From Treponema sp. (GTDB lineage Bacteria > Spirochaetota > Spirochaetia > Treponematales > Treponemataceae), in assembly GCA_017390125.1 (NCBI GenBank), contig JAFPCT010000166.1, positions 1-10,766 on the forward strand: 10,766 nt of DNA. The letters run 5' to 3'. A program made the translations under genes and the position numbers. Under the pieces are notes generated by a model, which saw nothing but the letters and a program-made list of their open reading frames with translations, made no database searches and was not told the DNA's origin. Position 1 is the stretch's first letter. Every line of letters begins with the position of its first letter. Shown here in pieces: positions 1 through 6,897 of this stretch.

Positions 1-759
1 ACCCCAAGGGAAATGGCGGCCTTTGCAAAAATCTATCTTCAGCGTTATCCGGAAGCCATAGAAAAATTCCATGCCAAGCTTTCGTTTACATACCCAGAGG
101 AACACAACCTTCCATGGGAAGACCGCTCCCTTCCTAAGCAGCAGGATTTCTCACAGGGACTCCCAGAAAGAATCACAATGCCGATATACCAGAAAAACAC
201 AAACCCTCTTCTCGGAGTGCTGCAGGGCTGCGACGGACTTAAGACAGGCTACATTGAGGAAAGCGGCTACAACCTTGCCCTTACTGCAGTCCGGAACGGA
301 ACAAGAATTATCAGCATAACAATGAAAGGTCCGGGAACAAATACCCGGGAAGGCCAGGAAGGCCGTGTTCATGACGGCACGGAAATAATGGAATGGGCAT
401 TCAATACTTTCAAGGACTACAGAAATCCCCTGCTCCTGCGGACCTATACTATTCCTCTGATATACGCAAAAAACAGAAGGGCGCGCCTTGTGCCGGCCTA
501 CGAGCCGGAAGCCCTCTCAGTGCCTCTTGTTGCGGCAGCAGACAGGGAAAATGCGCTTGAAGAAATCAAAATAAACCTTGATCGTCCGGTAGTCCTGAAA
601 GGTGAGATTTCAGCCGGACAAGAATACGGAGCAATAGAATATTATCTTGGAGAGCACCTGCTGGAACGGATTCCGCTGGTAAGTCAGCGGGGTGAGACAA
701 AGGTAAATCCGTTGCTCTGCGCCGCGGACTTCTTTGCCTCACTTACGCTTAGATTCTAG
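1..759 (+). CDS. dacA: D-alanyl-D-alanine carboxypeptidase (DacA/PBP5 type), C-terminal part, 5' end outside window
   Basis: Serine DD-carboxypeptidase (peptidase S11) that removes the terminal D-Ala from peptidoglycan stem peptides in the periplasm. The frame is open from base 1, so the ATG at 13 is probably internal; the residues before it (TPREMAAFAKIYL) already fit the conserved helix of the S11 family. Of 252 visible residues, the segment around residues 77-90 carries DGLKTGYIEESGYNL, the KTG box of the active site (K at residue 81). It is followed by the typical strand GTRIISITMKG and the R..EG..L-like helix. From about residue 140 the protein matches the beta-rich C-terminal PBP5_C-like domain. 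The SxxK and SxN boxes and the signal peptide lie upstream of the window and cannot be checked. The gene ends without a visible terminator and its TAG overlaps the stop of the facing gene. Family assignment is strong; the exact paralogue (dacA, dacC, dacF) is not settled. Confidence 0.9.
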   Translation, partial: TPREMAAFAKIYLQRYPEAIEKFHAKLSFTYPEEHNLPWEDRSLPKQQDFSQGLPERITMPIYQKNTNPLLGVLQGCDGLKTGYIEESGYNLALTAVRNGTRIISITMKGPGTNTREGQEGRVHDGTEIMEWAFNTFKDYRNPLLLRTYTIPLIYAKNRRARLVPAYEPEALSVPLVAAADRENALEEIKINLDRPVVLKGEISAGQEYGAIEYYLGEHLLERIPLVSQRGETKVNPLLCAADFFASLTLRF

Positions 760-2984
760 CGCTCAACAATGTACCTGAGAGGAACGATGTCAAAGCCTGC
801 GTCAAGTATTGCGCTCAAAAGCAGGTCCAGATTATCATAAAGATAGTTTTCCCTCGTTCCGCTTGAAATTCCTACAGTAACAGGAATAATGCCGCCGCCG
901 TTAGCCTTAAGGTGGCGCATGTACATGTCAATTATCGAAGAAGAGCTGACGTATTTTCCACGGCCATAAATTGAATCCTCAAAAGAAACTGAATCACGAA
1001 CGCCAAGGTAAGGCTTTACATAAAGATACCCTGCGTTTTTACCGGCCTCAACAATTTTTTCCCCGCCCTCATAATTCGGATCATGCCAGAGAAGGGAAAG
1101 TTCCTTTGAAGTGCACGAATAATATTCATCCTCGTTTCGAGCAAGTCCACGTCGCACAAAGTCTTCGTCAGTAACAAAACCCTGCTGGTTTATTCTGCTG
1201 GAGGTAAAGAACATTGAGGCAACTTCATTCTTTGAAACTGAAATCTGACGGGTTTCGTTAGGATAGCGGCGGATAAATTCACCGTTAATAAAGAAAGTCC
1301 CTGTCACATTGTAAAGTCCCATTTCATAAAGGATGCGGGTAAGGCCGTCTGCATTGTCATAGGCGTCAAACACAAAACCGACCTTTTTCTTTTCCTCTGT
1401 TTTCTTTACGCTTTCCGTGTAAACCGGATTTGTAACAGCCTTTCCAACCAAAGTACGCACATAAAGGGCATTCTCAAAATTCTTGTTCGGAGTATCACCG
1501 CAGAAAAGCCTGTAGCGGCCGTTTCTGGAAACATCAATATGACGCTCCTGCATGCCGATTGATTTCCAGATTCTTGTCTCCGGAGTATATGCATAGGCAT
1601 AACCGTTTCCGCTTTCCGCAATGACACGACCGGAGGAGTTGTCCCAGTAACCGTTTACAGCAGATGAAGCAAGGACTGCGTCTGAATATGTCTCAAAAAT
1701 ATTCCACTTGCGGACAGAACGGCTTCCGCCAATGTAAAGGGTATCAAGTCCTGCCCAGGCAATGGACCATACCTGCTCACCCGTAAGGTCAGAGATTTTT
1801 TTCCAGGTCGTAGTGTTGTAAACGTGAACGGTAGAACCCGAACTGAAGGCACACTTTGACTTGTCCTTAGAAAGAATCGGAAGACCAGAATCTTCAATCT
1901 CAATGATTTTTGTAAGCTTCTGGTCAAGGCGATATACTGAAGAGACAATCTTGTCGCTGTTGTACGGAAGGCTTCTGGTCCAGATGAAAGGAGTCTGGTT
2001 TTCTGTCCACATTATCTGAGCTTCAAGAAGGGATGACTTCAAGTCAAAGAAAGGACCTGAATAAATTACGTCAAAATAGTCGTAGTTCTTGCTGTTTATT
2101 CCGTAATATGTAAATGTCTTTCCGTTCTGAATAAAAACAAATGCCGAAACCTCATCGTTCACGCTGAAGGTGTCGCGGCTTGAAATGAATGCGCTCGGGA
2201 GACGTCCGATGGCTGTTCCCCTGCCGATTACATTTGAATAAAGTCCCAGAGTATACAATTCCTTTGCATTGATTCTGTATACAAGGTCCCGGTCAATATA
2301 GATAAGATATTTTCCGTCAGCCCAGTTTACGGCATTAATCGTGCCGCTTCCAATCTGCCGGTATTCTTCGGCAACTTCCACTCCCCTTGCCATCGCATCC
2401 GGATTGCAGAAATAAATCGCACCGTTCTTTGAATATACAAAAACAGAGCTGTCGCTCAGCCATTTTACAGGAACGCTCTCATAACTGAAGCTGGATTTTT
2501 CATCAATTACAATTTTCTTTCCTTTTTCCACGCTTTCAAGAATGAGCCTGCCGGTTGCATAGCCGGTCTTTTCCGAATAGCACAGCCATTTTCCGTCAGG
2601 GCTTACGCTCATAGGAGCAAGGCGCATTGAGTTCAAAGGAATTTCAGGAGAATAAGACCGCCAGTCAAGTTCTTTTGTACGGGTGTTGAGCCAGGCTGTT
2701 CCGTAGCGGTTCCGGATCTGAAGAAAAGCCCCTCCGTTAAGCATCTCCATTTTTTCAGGGAAGCAGGTAATCATCTTAGGTTCAGAACCGAGGATCCCGT
2801 TTTTTATCGTTGCCGTAAAAAGAGAGCTGTAGGACATGGTTCCCGGCAGCTCATGACGGATTGTATATACAATCTCATCATTGTCGTTTATTTCCGCATC
2901 TCCAAACTTGATTCCGGCAAAAACTTCCGGAATGCAGAGAACAGCCAGAAAAACAAAGAGAATCCGTTTGAATTTTTCGTTCAT
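756..2984 (-). CDS. Secreted beta-propeller-like protein with degenerate polysaccharide deacetylase (NodB-fold) C-terminus
   Basis: A 742-residue exported protein. Residues 1-23 form a signal peptide (KFKR, hydrophobic core, VFA before Gly24); the Cys at 17 is preceded by Leu and does not make a convincing lipobox. Residues about 30-530 are repeated short beta segments with PD40/WD-like phrases (VSPDGKWLCYS at 127-137, later DVSRNGRYRLFC), suggesting a propeller. Residues 535-742 read like a NodB deacetylase domain: VGFVFDAYDNADG at the first motif, TFFINGEFIRRYP at 563-575, and a final IIPVTVGISSG...GFDIVPL segment. However, the metal-binding HxxxH stretch is replaced by NEVASMFFTSSRI (from 586), with no histidine. 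It may therefore bind rather than deacetylate glycan (inference). The start is set by the ATGA overlap with the upstream gene and a GGAG at 2993-2996, eight bases before the ATG. It is last in the leftward envelope operon. Alternative: a divergent active enzyme using other ligands. Confidence 0.72.
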   Translation of the reverse strand: MNEKFKRILFVFLAVLCIPEVFAGIKFGDAEINDNDEIVYTIRHELPGTMSYSSLFTATIKNGILGSEPKMITCFPEKMEMLNGGAFLQIRNRYGTAWLNTRTKELDWRSYSPEIPLNSMRLAPMSVSPDGKWLCYSEKTGYATGRLILESVEKGKKIVIDEKSSFSYESVPVKWLSDSSVFVYSKNGAIYFCNPDAMARGVEVAEEYRQIGSGTINAVNWADGKYLIYIDRDLVYRINAKELYTLGLYSNVIGRGTAIGRLPSAFISSRDTFSVNDEVSAFVFIQNGKTFTYYGINSKNYDYFDVIYSGPFFDLKSSLLEAQIMWTENQTPFIWTRSLPYNSDKIVSSVYRLDQKLTKIIEIEDSGLPILSKDKSKCAFSSGSTVHVYNTTTWKKISDLTGEQVWSIAWAGLDTLYIGGSRSVRKWNIFETYSDAVLASSAVNGYWDNSSGRVIAESGNGYAYAYTPETRIWKSIGMQERHIDVSRNGRYRLFCGDTPNKNFENALYVRTLVGKAVTNPVYTESVKKTEEKKKVGFVFDAYDNADGLTRILYEMGLYNVTGTFFINGEFIRRYPNETRQISVSKNEVASMFFTSSRINQQGFVTDEDFVRRGLARNEDEYYSCTSKELSLLWHDPNYEGGEKIVEAGKNAGYLYVKPYLGVRDSVSFEDSIYGRGKYVSSSSIIDMYMRHLKANGGGIIPVTVGISSGTRENYLYDNLDLLLSAILDAGFDIVPLRYIVER

Positions 2985-3211
2985 TTATGCAACTCCGCGC
3001 TAACCACAAGAACATTCAGTTCCTGCTCCAGCTCATCAAGCTGTTTTGCTATAGCCCTGAACTGGTTGTTTCTTTTTTCCCTGTTCAGCTCAGAATACCT
3101 TTCATAAATCATATCAAAATATTTCTGGTTATGAAAACTTTTTCGTTCTCCGCACCATGGACAATATACAAACTCATTGTCAAAATTTCTTCCGCAACCA
3201 TTGCAAACCAT
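2981..3211 (-). CDS. Small zinc-ribbon plus coiled-coil protein, function unknown
   Basis: A 76-residue protein. Two CxxC knuckles (Cys3/Cys6 and Cys17/Cys20, in CNGC and CPWC) spaced as in a minimal zinc ribbon open the protein. They are followed by a highly charged helix, about residues 28-68, rich in Glu, Lys, Arg and Gln with Leu/Ile at heptad-like spacing (FRAIAKQLDELEQELNVL), probably a coiled coil. No signal peptide or membrane segment is seen, so it is expected in the cytoplasm. A GGAG-type ribosome site lies about ten bases before the ATG at 3211. It sits 30 bases after the M23 peptidase and its TGA overlaps the ATG of the deacetylase-like gene by four bases, so it is the middle gene of a coupled operon. 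The role is unknown; the zinc ribbon may mediate protein or nucleic-acid binding. Antisense frames here are rejected because the ribbon motif and start/stop spacing support this strand. Confidence 0.75.
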   Translation of the reverse strand: MVCNGCGRNFDNEFVYCPWCGERKSFHNQKYFDMIYERYSELNREKRNNQFRAIAKQLDELEQELNVLVVSAELHK

Positions 3212-3241
3212 AATTCCAGACTCCAGATTATCCAGTAATTT

Positions 3242-4453
3242 CTATTTAATAAGTGAAAGTGGATCTACAAGCTTTCCATTTTTGTACACAGTAAAATGCA
3301 GGTGTGGACCTGTCGAATAGCCTGTTGAGCCCGCAAGTCCGATTCTTGTCCCCTGGCTGACCCACTGTCCTTTATGAGCAAGTATCTTTGACATGTGGCC
3401 GTACAGCGATTGATAGCCGTTAGAATGCCTTATAATCACGTAATTTCCAAAAACAGGACTTACACCAGTAAAAACAACAGTTCCAGTAGAAGAAGCAACT
3501 ATCGGAGTGCCTGTAGGACAAGCCATATCAATTCCAGTGTGATTTGAGCGGGCTCCTGTAAACGGATCCATTCTAGGACCGAAAAGGCTTGTAAGCCTGT
3601 ATTTTCCCTGAACCGGACACTTGAAAAGCTCGCCCATTGCCTGCTGAAGTTTGTTTCCGTCAAGTTTTGCACCCGGAATAAAAATTGACTGGCCCACAGA
3701 GAGGCTTGCAGAATCAAGGTCATTTACATCGAGAAGATCTTCCATTGTAACGCCGAATTTTGAGGAAAGTCCTGCAAGGGAATTTCCTTTTTCAACTGTA
3801 TAGAAGAGTCCGTCCAAAGAAGGAATCTTAAGCTTCTGACCCGCGCACAAAGTGCGTACGTTTCCGATGTCATTAACAGCAATCAGCGTAGAAATGTTCT
3901 TAAGTCCGAATTTCTTTGTAATTCCGCTGATTGTGTCTCCCGGCTGAACTTTGTATGTCTGGAATTTAACCGGCTGTCGGAAAAGTTTTTCCATGTCTTT
4001 TTCAGAAACAGAACCGGCATCAAGCAGGTTTCCGTCAGAATCATAATCACGGCTGTCCTCAAGGGCAAAAGTCGTCATGGCTTTTGTAAGAAGCTCAAAT
4101 TCAGCTTCATAGGAATCCTTAAGCTCAATGCCGGAAGGAAATGTCTGAGTGTAAGTGTATACAGAATTGCAGAGCATTGCGGCAAGAAAAACAGCCGCAG
4201 CAGCAGCAAGACCAATGGAAACAGCTCTTCTGTTCTGAACGACAGCATCAATAATACGGCCTGTGTTCCTGCAGATGTTTCTTATTGCTGTGCAGTCAGG
4301 AACAGGAGCACGTTCCCGTGAGGCGTATGATTTTTCCCGCCTTCCATATCTTTCAAAAACAGGAAGGGAAAGTCTTTCTTTCAATTCCGAAAAGATTTCA
4401 TTAATGTTAAAACGATGCGAATCCTCGTATCCGATATAACTTACTATTTCCAT
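3242..4453 (-). CDS. Membrane-anchored LysM-LysM-M23 peptidoglycan endopeptidase
   Basis: A 403-residue cell-wall hydrolase of the LytM/M23 family. An N-terminal cytoplasmic segment of about 75 basic residues is followed by one membrane helix (about 78-98, Ala-rich), so the rest faces the periplasm. LysM repeats occupy about 166-210 (TYKVQPGDTISGITKKFGL) and 217-260 (FYTVEKGNSLAGLSSKFGV), both with the usual N and P/G positions. The M23 domain spans about 285-403 with the complete zinc and catalytic set: His305 and Asp309 (HTGID), His353 (YGHM), His384 and His386 (HLHF). It should cleave peptide cross-bridges in peptidoglycan held by the LysM domains, or, if activity is regulated, act in septum or wall remodelling. 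It is first in the leftward operon. No clear ribosome site precedes the ATG; no in-frame alternative was found that fits better. The long cytoplasmic N-terminus is unusual for this family and could receive an intracellular signal (inference). Confidence 0.93.
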   Translation of the reverse strand: MEIVSYIGYEDSHRFNINEIFSELKERLSLPVFERYGRREKSYASRERAPVPDCTAIRNICRNTGRIIDAVVQNRRAVSIGLAAAAAVFLAAMLCNSVYTYTQTFPSGIELKDSYEAEFELLTKAMTTFALEDSRDYDSDGNLLDAGSVSEKDMEKLFRQPVKFQTYKVQPGDTISGITKKFGLKNISTLIAVNDIGNVRTLCAGQKLKIPSLDGLFYTVEKGNSLAGLSSKFGVTMEDLLDVNDLDSASLSVGQSIFIPGAKLDGNKLQQAMGELFKCPVQGKYRLTSLFGPRMDPFTGARSNHTGIDMACPTGTPIVASSTGTVVFTGVSPVFGNYVIIRHSNGYQSLYGHMSKILAHKGQWVSQGTRIGLAGSTGYSTGPHLHFTVYKNGKLVDPLSLIK

Positions 4454-4463
4454 ATTTTGTATA

Positions 4464-4492
4464 TCGACAGAAAAACTTTCCCATATTAGAAT
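4464..4492 (+). promoter_or_regulatory. Candidate sigma-70-type promoter of the rightward signal peptidase operon
   Basis: On the plus strand TCGACA (4464-4469), 17 bases, then TAGAAT (4487-4492), about 30 bases before the signal peptidase ATG. It overlaps the leftward candidate promoter at 4483-4512, so the two operons may compete for polymerase in this gap. Prediction by eye only. Confidence 0.4.
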
Positions 4493-4512
4493 ATATTTTG
4501 AGGAACGGGCAA
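4483..4512 (-). promoter_or_regulatory. Candidate sigma-70-type promoter of the leftward M23 operon
   Basis: Reading the minus strand, TTGCCC (4507-4512) is followed by 18 bases and then TAATAT (4483-4488), about 29 bases upstream of the M23 start codon. The -10 is good; the -35 matches at TTG only plus position 5. The whole site lies in the 69-base divergent gap. Prediction by eye only. Confidence 0.4.
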
Positions 4513-4522
4513 AACTTAGACA

Positions 4523-5032
4523 ATGAAAAAAACTTTTGAAAAAGACTTAATATGGCTTTGCATACCAGTAGGAATTCTGCTCGGTCTGATTCTAAAACTG
4601 TTCATAATTGATTTCCTGCACATTTCCGGTCATTCAATGGAACCAACCCTTGCAAGCGGAGATTCAGTTCTGGTCTTCCGCCTTGCATACGGAATTCCAA
4701 AACCCTTCCGCTCAACTTTTTTTGTCCAATGGTCGGAACCAGACAGGAACGACGTAATTATCTTCTTCCATGACAACAAAATAGTAATAAAACGCTGTGC
4801 TGCTGTTGCCGGAGACCGACTGGATTTTTCATATGATTCGGGATATATTTTAACAGTGAACAATATTTCGGCAGGGCTTTCTCCAGACCAGTACGCAAAA
4901 ATGAAATCCTATGAAACCGTTCCAGAAGGATACGTTCTTGCACTGGGCGACAACCCCTCCGATTCCATAGATTCAAGGGATTACGGTTTTGTCTCCGTAA
5001 AGAACATAACGGGAAAGGTTCTGTGTAAATGA
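4523..5032 (+). CDS. lepB: Signal peptidase I (S26 family)
   Basis: Removes signal peptides from exported proteins on the outer face of the inner membrane, by a Ser/Lys dyad. The 169 residues comprise a single N-terminal membrane helix (about 9-30) and a short catalytic domain. Ser38 lies in SGHSMEPTL (box B), Lys90 in IVIKRCAAVAGD (box D, KR plus GD), and box E is GDNPSDSIDSRDYG from residue 142. All key residues are present, so it should be active. It is at the small end of the family, with only one membrane span and little inserted domain, like the short Gram-positive and spirochaetal types. An in-frame TAG at 4517-4519 just upstream fixes the ATG at 4523. There is no well-placed ribosome site; the nearest GAGG (4500-4503) is 19 bases away. 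It is first gene of the rightward operon; its TGA overlaps the next ATG by four bases. Confidence 0.95.
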   Translation: MKKTFEKDLIWLCIPVGILLGLILKLFIIDFLHISGHSMEPTLASGDSVLVFRLAYGIPKPFRSTFFVQWSEPDRNDVIIFFHDNKIVIKRCAAVAGDRLDFSYDSGYILTVNNISAGLSPDQYAKMKSYETVPEGYVLALGDNPSDSIDSRDYGFVSVKNITGKVLCK

Positions 5033-6897
5033 ATGATTTTTTTAAGAAACCCGCATTAATTACTATTCTCGTTTTTACACTGATTGGGTTCGGCTACGTT
5101 TTTTCAAAGTACGCGGTCCTTGCGTTCACACCGATGAACAGAATCACCTCCACCGTTGCACAGGCTGAAAGAGGTTCCATTGTAGACAGAAACGGAAAGC
5201 CTCTTGCCGTACAGACAAATTTCTATCATGTGGGCGTCACACCTCACCTTGTAAAGAATCCTGAAAAATTTGCCAATGACATTGCAGAACCTCTGGGCAT
5301 GAAGCCAAGCGAAATACTTTCAATATTGAACCAGGCGGACAGAGCCAGCTTCGTTTACCTTAAGAAAAAAGTCGATCAGACAGTATACGCGGAGCTCAAG
5401 AAAATCACTGACGAAAAAAACTACATGTTCGTGACCTTCGACCGCATTCCGGGTCGTGTCTATCCTGAAAATGCACTTGCAAGCCAGCTCATCGGTTACA
5501 TGGGCGAAGAAGGAAAAGGCCTTGCCGGAATCGAATATTCAATGCAGGATTTGCTTCAGCCTCCCCGCACAGACGCAAACACAAAGCCTGAGCCGGGAAA
5601 AAACGTATACCTCACAATAGACGCAAACCTGCAGTACAAGCTTGAGGAAATTACACAGGAAACAATGAAAACCACCCAGGCAGAGAGCATGATGGTTCTG
5701 GCCTCGGACGTAAACTCCGGGGAAATTCTTTCCTACATCAGCCTTCCTTCCGCAAACTTGAACGAATACAATTATGCTTCAATAGACCAGACCATCGACC
5801 GCCCGGCAATGACTGCCTACGAACCGGGTTCCGTATTCAAGATTTTTACAGTCGCCTCAATGTACGACGCAGGACTTATAAAGGCAGGAGACAGTTTTCT
5901 CTGCGACGGCGTTTACGAGCACAGAATCAGAGGCGGAGAGACAATTAGAATCAAATGTCTCGAACATCACGGCTGGGTAACTCCGCGGGAAGCGCTTAAA
6001 TATTCCTGCAACGATGCCCTCGCACAGATCGCAAGCCGCACCACAGATGAAAACTTTATGGAAATGGTTCGCCGTCTTGGATTCGGAAAAAGAACCGGCA
6101 TCGAGCTTCCGGGCGAGACAAACGGTTCCGTAAAAGACGTAAATTCACGGCTCTGGTCCGCACGATCAAAGCCGACCATCGCAATGGGACAGGAAATCAG
6201 CGTATCAGCCCTTCAGATGATCCAGGCCGCAAGCTCCATTGCAAACCGGGGAATTCCTGTAAAACCTGCCGTCGTAAAGCGCATTACAAACAAAGACGGC
6301 ACAATCTACTATGAGCACAAACCTGAATACCTTGACCGCATATTCAAGGAATCGACGTCAGATTACCTTTTGAGCTGTATGGAAACTACCGCAACATCAG
6401 GAACAGGAAGCCGGGCCCGTCTTCATGACATTTCAATCGGTGTTAAAACCGGTACTGCCCAGATGGCAGACAAAAACGGAGGCTATTCCACAACCGACTT
6501 CCTCTCGAACTGTATGGCTGTATTTCCGATTGAAGAACCGCAGATCATACTTTACATCGTTGTCGTAAAGGCAAAAGGCGAAACCTACGCCGGCCGAATC
6601 GTTGCGCCTGTAATTGCAAAAGCAGCAGACGTAATCATCGACCATCTTGGAATGAGCCGCGGAGACGCCGCATCCCTTGAGCACAACGGAAAAATTACGA
6701 TTTCAACAACAAAACCTCTGACTATCAAGAATCAGGTACCGGACTTTACAGGCATGTCTATGAGGGAACTTCTGCCGCTCTTTAACCGTTCGGATATTGA
6801 AATAAAAATCAACGGCTCAGGCTGGGTAAAAAGCCAGAATCCGGAACCGGGAACTCCTGTTACGGAGAAAATGCTCATTGAACTCAATCTGGAATAA
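5029..6897 (+). CDS. ftsI: Class B penicillin-binding protein (FtsI/SpoVD type) transpeptidase with C-terminal PASTA-like domain
   Basis: A 622-residue DD-transpeptidase that cross-links peptidoglycan on the periplasmic face. A short cytoplasmic tail precedes one membrane helix (about 9-32). The class B dimerisation domain opens with AERGSIVDRNGKPLA (46-60) and includes GRVYPENALASQLIGYMG (142-159). The transpeptidase domain carries SVFK (268-271, active Ser268), SCN (326-328) and KTGTA (473-477). The tail from about 567 (VPDFTGMSMRELLPLF...NPEPGTPV) reads as a PASTA domain. The architecture favours the division-type FtsI/Pbp3 or SpoVD branch over the elongation-type PBP2, but no dcw cluster neighbours are seen, so the symbol is tentative. 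It starts inside the signal peptidase stop (ATGA), with AAGG about ten bases before the ATG, and its last 20 bases overlap the Maf-like gene. Confidence 0.9.
   Translation: MNDFFKKPALITILVFTLIGFGYVFSKYAVLAFTPMNRITSTVAQAERGSIVDRNGKPLAVQTNFYHVGVTPHLVKNPEKFANDIAEPLGMKPSEILSILNQADRASFVYLKKKVDQTVYAELKKITDEKNYMFVTFDRIPGRVYPENALASQLIGYMGEEGKGLAGIEYSMQDLLQPPRTDANTKPEPGKNVYLTIDANLQYKLEEITQETMKTTQAESMMVLASDVNSGEILSYISLPSANLNEYNYASIDQTIDRPAMTAYEPGSVFKIFTVASMYDAGLIKAGDSFLCDGVYEHRIRGGETIRIKCLEHHGWVTPREALKYSCNDALAQIASRTTDENFMEMVRRLGFGKRTGIELPGETNGSVKDVNSRLWSARSKPTIAMGQEISVSALQMIQAASSIANRGIPVKPAVVKRITNKDGTIYYEHKPEYLDRIFKESTSDYLLSCMETTATSGTGSRARLHDISIGVKTGTAQMADKNGGYSTTDFLSNCMAVFPIEEPQIILYIVVVKAKGETYAGRIVAPVIAKAADVIIDHLGMSRGDAASLEHNGKITISTTKPLTIKNQVPDFTGMSMRELLPLFNRSDIEIKINGSGWVKSQNPEPGTPVTEKMLIELNLE
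6864..6880 (+). promoter_or_regulatory. Ribosome binding site that supports a TTG start for the Maf-like gene
   Basis: GGAG at 6864-6867 stands ten bases before TTG at 6878-6880, inside the end of the penicillin-binding protein gene. No in-frame ATG occurs until about residue 95, which would remove a conserved part of the protein, so the TTG start is preferred. Confidence 0.6.

Noticed and set aside
13..759. ATG at 13 as the true start of the carboxypeptidase gene
   Set aside because: The frame is open to base 1 and the residues before the ATG already fit the conserved family helix; the active-site SxxK and SxN boxes must lie upstream.
756..2984. Lipoprotein signal for the deacetylase-like protein (Cys17)
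   Set aside because: The residue before the Cys is Leu and the Cys lies within the hydrophobic core; an ordinary signal peptidase I site after Ala23 fits better.
2853..3238. Plus-strand frames opposite the zinc-ribbon gene
   Set aside because: They lack recognisable motifs; the minus strand has two CxxC knuckles, a ribosome site and a coupled ATGA junction.
3670..3960. The two LysM units as a DNA repeat
   Set aside because: The similarity is at protein level only; the DNA of the two copies is diverged, so it is a domain duplication.
5029..6897. Elongation-type PBP2 (MrdA) identity for the transpeptidase
   Set aside because: The C-terminal PASTA-like tail and overall length favour the FtsI/SpoVD branch; no rod-complex neighbours are present.
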